64,000 nucleotides of DNA, from positions 2,294,001 through 2,358,000 of the forward strand of contig NZ_JAGGMZ010000001.1 of the NCBI RefSeq assembly GCF_017875735.1, written 5' to 3'. The stretch comes from Arthrobacter sp. CAN_C5. Lineage in GTDB: Bacteria > Actinomycetota > Actinomycetes > Actinomycetales > Micrococcaceae. Positions within the stretch are counted from its first letter, which is position 1; each line of letters starts with the position of its first letter. A program made the translations under genes and the position numbers. Below, in pieces: positions 62,139 through 64,000 of the stretch. The notes beneath the pieces were generated by a model, which was not told the origin of the DNA, searched no databases, and saw only the letters and a list, made by a program, of their open reading frames with translations.

Positions 62139-63875
62139 ATGAGAGCACGCGTGGAGGTATTCGCAGCGATCCGTAGGGACGCCCGAGTGGAGGGTCTCTC
62201 TGTTCGTGCGCTGGCGGTTCGCCATGGAGTCCACCGCCGCACGGTACGAGCAGCTTTGGAGTCGGCAAAACCGCCGGAGCGGAAAACGCCAGGCCGAGTG
62301 TCTACGAAGTTGGAGGCGTTCAAGCCTGCGATCGACGCGATGCTCGTTGAGGACACGACGGCGCCGCGGAAACAACGTCACACCGCGCGTAGGGTCCTTG
62401 CCCGGCTGATCGCGGAGCATGATGCCAAGGAGCTGTCGTATTCCACGGTGCGTGACTATGTCCGGGTTCGTCGTGCGGAGATAGATGTTGAGGCCGGCCG
62501 CAGGGTGGAGGTATTCGTCCCGCAGGAGCACGCGCCGGGCGCGGAGGCCGAGGTGGACTTCGGGGAGGTCTGGGTCGTCCTCGACGGCGTGAAAACGAAG
62601 TGCCACATGTTCGTTTACCGGCTCTCCCACTCAGGGAAAGCAGTTCACCGGATCTACCCGACGCAGGCGCAGGAAGCGTTCCTTGAGGGACACATCGACG
62701 CCTTCATTGCTCTGAGCGGCGTCCCGACCAGGCACATCCGGTACGACAATCTCACGAGCGCGGTCACGTCGGTGGTGTTCGGGCAGGGGCGGCAGCGGGT
62801 CGAGAACGACCGGTGGGTGCTTTTCCGTTCCCACTACGGTTTCGACGCGTTCTATTGCCAGCCGGGCATCAACGGTGCCCATGAGAAAGGCGGGGTCGAA
62901 GGCGAGGTGGGCCGGTTCCGCCGCAACAGGCTCTCTCCGATGCCCGTCGTCGGGTCCCTGAGCGAGCTCAACGACCGCATCCGGGTGTGGGAGGCAGAGG
63001 ACGACGGTCGGCGGATCAACGACAGGATCCGTACCGTCGGTCAGGACTTTGAGACGGAACAACCGCATTTGGCACCTCTGCCGTCGGAGACGCTCGATCC
63101 GGGGCTGGTGCTGACGCCGAGGGTGGACCGGTCCTCGATGATCACGGTCAGGATGGTGAAGTACTCGGTGCCGGCACGATTCATCGGCAGGAAGGTCCGT
63201 GTCTCACTACGGGCCTCTGAGATCGTGGTGTTCGACGGACGCACGATCGTAGCCAGGCATCAGAGGATCACCGTCAAGCATGGGCAGTCCGTGCAGTTGG
63301 ATCATTACCTAGAGGTCCTCAAAACCAAACCCGGTGCCCTGCCCGGTTCCACCGCCCTGGCGAGAGCGAGGGAGGCCGGTTCGTTCACGAACGCTCATGA
63401 AGCGTTTTGGGCGGCGTCCCGGCGGGTCAACGGTGACGCGGACGGCACCCGTGAACTCATCGACGTCCTGCTCCTTCACCGGTTCATGCGCCCCGTCGAC
63501 ATCCAAGCCGGTATCAGCGCAGCCTTGCAGATAGGCGCGGTCAGCGCCGACGTCGTCGCGGTCGAAGCACGCCGGCACGCAACCGAAAACCTGAACGGCA
63601 ACCGGGACCTGGCAGGCGTGGGTGGGTCCACTTCAGACCGTCACCGCGGCGCCCATCGTGGTGCTCACGCCGAGGACAAAGTGCAACGGGTTGTCAGTCT
63701 TACCCAACGCCGCCTCATGGACCCGGCCGCTGTCATCGCGGGTCTCCCACCCGACAGCCGGCCGATCCCGTCTGTCAGCTCGTATGACGAGCTGCTCGCC
63801 AAACGCACTCCATCGAACCCAGCAAATACCTCTGTCAGCGCGCCCGTCAGCATGTCGAAGGAGAACATCTCATGA
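62139..63875 (+). CDS. istA: IS21-family transposase IstA
   Basis: A 578-residue DDE transposase: N-terminal HTH RVEGLSVRALAVRHGVHRRT VRAALESAKPP; rve domain with EAEVDFGEVWVVLDGVKTKC HMF (first Asp), RYDNLTSAVTSVVFG (second Asp) and NGAHEKGGVEGEVGRFRR (Glu region). A C-terminal beta domain follows (MVKYSVPARFIGRKVRVSLR). ATG 62139 follows GGAGGTCAGGG. Its TGA overlaps the istB ATG (ATGA). It appears intact. Confidence 0.9.
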   Translation: MRARVEVFAAIRRDARVEGLSVRALAVRHGVHRRTVRAALESAKPPERKTPGRVSTKLEAFKPAIDAMLVEDTTAPRKQRHTARRVLARLIAEHDAKELSYSTVRDYVRVRRAEIDVEAGRRVEVFVPQEHAPGAEAEVDFGEVWVVLDGVKTKCHMFVYRLSHSGKAVHRIYPTQAQEAFLEGHIDAFIALSGVPTRHIRYDNLTSAVTSVVFGQGRQRVENDRWVLFRSHYGFDAFYCQPGINGAHEKGGVEGEVGRFRRNRLSPMPVVGSLSELNDRIRVWEAEDDGRRINDRIRTVGQDFETEQPHLAPLPSETLDPGLVLTPRVDRSSMITVRMVKYSVPARFIGRKVRVSLRASEIVVFDGRTIVARHQRITVKHGQSVQLDHYLEVLKTKPGALPGSTALARAREAGSFTNAHEAFWAASRRVNGDADGTRELIDVLLLHRFMRPVDIQAGISAALQIGAVSADVVAVEARRHATENLNGNRDLAGVGGSTSDRHRGAHRGAHAEDKVQRVVSLTQRRLMDPAAVIAGLPPDSRPIPSVSSYDELLAKRTPSNPANTSVSAPVSMSKENIS

Positions 63876-64000
63876 GCCCCACAATCTCGACCACCCCCGT
63901 GACCCCGACGTTGCGCCGGCGACGTGGCTTGACTGAGCAGGCGGCCGTGGCGGCCGTCGACCAGGCCTGCCGCCGGCTACGTCTCCCCACCATCCGGGCG
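63872..64000 (+). CDS. istB: IS21-family helper ATPase IstB (partial, cut by window edge)
   Basis: Only 43 codons: MSPTISTTPVTPTLRRRRGL TEQAAVAAVDQACRRLRLPT. Position directly after istA with ATGA overlap, and the N-terminal helix typical of IstB before its AAA+ domain, support the call. The Walker motifs lie outside the window. Confidence 0.75.
   Translation, partial: MSPTISTTPVTPTLRRRRGLTEQAAVAAVDQACRRLRLPTIRA

Larger units (their letters stand above)
62000..64000 (+). mobile_element. IS21-family element, right end beyond window
   Basis: Left terminal repeats, complete istA and the first part of istB in the standard order. The right end and any target duplication are outside the window. 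Confidence 0.85.

Noticed and set aside
1-64000. CRISPR arrays, rRNA or tRNA genes
   Set aside because: No regularly spaced repeats, and no sequence recognisable as rRNA or a tRNA cloverleaf was seen by eye; a covariance-model search was not possible.

Overview
The window is GC-rich, actinobacterial DNA. It carries a DUF4193 zinc-ribbon gene, MocR-type regulators, a GH15 glucosidase/trehalase, a DhaK/DhaL pair and purple-type codon bias typical of Micrococcaceae (Arthrobacter-like); the genus is inference. The many insertion sequences, broken genes, large repeats and a fragment of a conjugative coupling protein point to a plasmid or genomic island that has been rearranged repeatedly. I saw no rRNA, tRNA or CRISPR array.

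The dominant theme is copper/metal response. At least a dozen palindromes of the type TACCCC-N-GGGGTA, matching known CsoR-family operators, sit in front of genes across the first 46 kb. The regulators are two intact CsoR genes with the Cys-His-Cys copper triad (16268, 32486), one CsoR pseudogene (3905) and one CsoR-like protein lacking two ligands (8999). Targets placed behind such sites include a His-rich MFS transporter (1842), two almost identical His-rich copper-binding proteins (4335, 17131), a copZ - copper-binding protein - copA - YHS operon (25758 down to 21821), a pyridine nucleotide-disulfide type oxidoreductase (25860), a cyclopropane fatty acid synthase with an SGNH hydrolase (29481, 30906), two further MFS families (33791, 35315/45447) and a 53-residue protein of unknown family (13707).

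Layout: 1-1.5 kb, tail of a MocR gene and two GNAT pseudogenes; 1.8-6.4 kb, metal-response genes with the first copy of the copper-protein module; 6.6-9 kb, two tail-to-tail IS110 relics and a decayed dehydrogenase; 9-16 kb, CsoR-like/MBL pair, IS3 elements, DUF4193, GH15; 16.2-20 kb, second copy of the copper module, now followed by an AhpD-like protein and an MFS; 20-21.7 kb, IS256 and MFS relics; 21.8-27 kb, copper efflux operon; 28-39.3 kb, EamA transporter, cfa, csoR, MFS genes, stress protein and dihydroxyacetone kinase; 40-44 kb, two paralogous TetR genes around small membrane proteins; 44.4-47.5 kb, a coupling-protein fragment and a second, eroded copy of the 35-38.5 kb block; 47.5-58.3 kb, small membrane proteins with a large LuxR/MalT-like regulator, interrupted by an IS inside an IS inside a membrane-protein gene; 59.4-61.8 kb, divergent MocR/EamA pair; 62-64 kb, an IS21-type element running off the window.

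Two features deserve most attention. First, operator-plus-leader cassettes appear to have been joined to unrelated genes at or very near the start codon, which would explain how so diverse a gene set came under one metal regulon. Second, the nested insertion at 53.3-56.8 kb can be undone base by base using its two target-site duplications, restoring two reading frames exactly.
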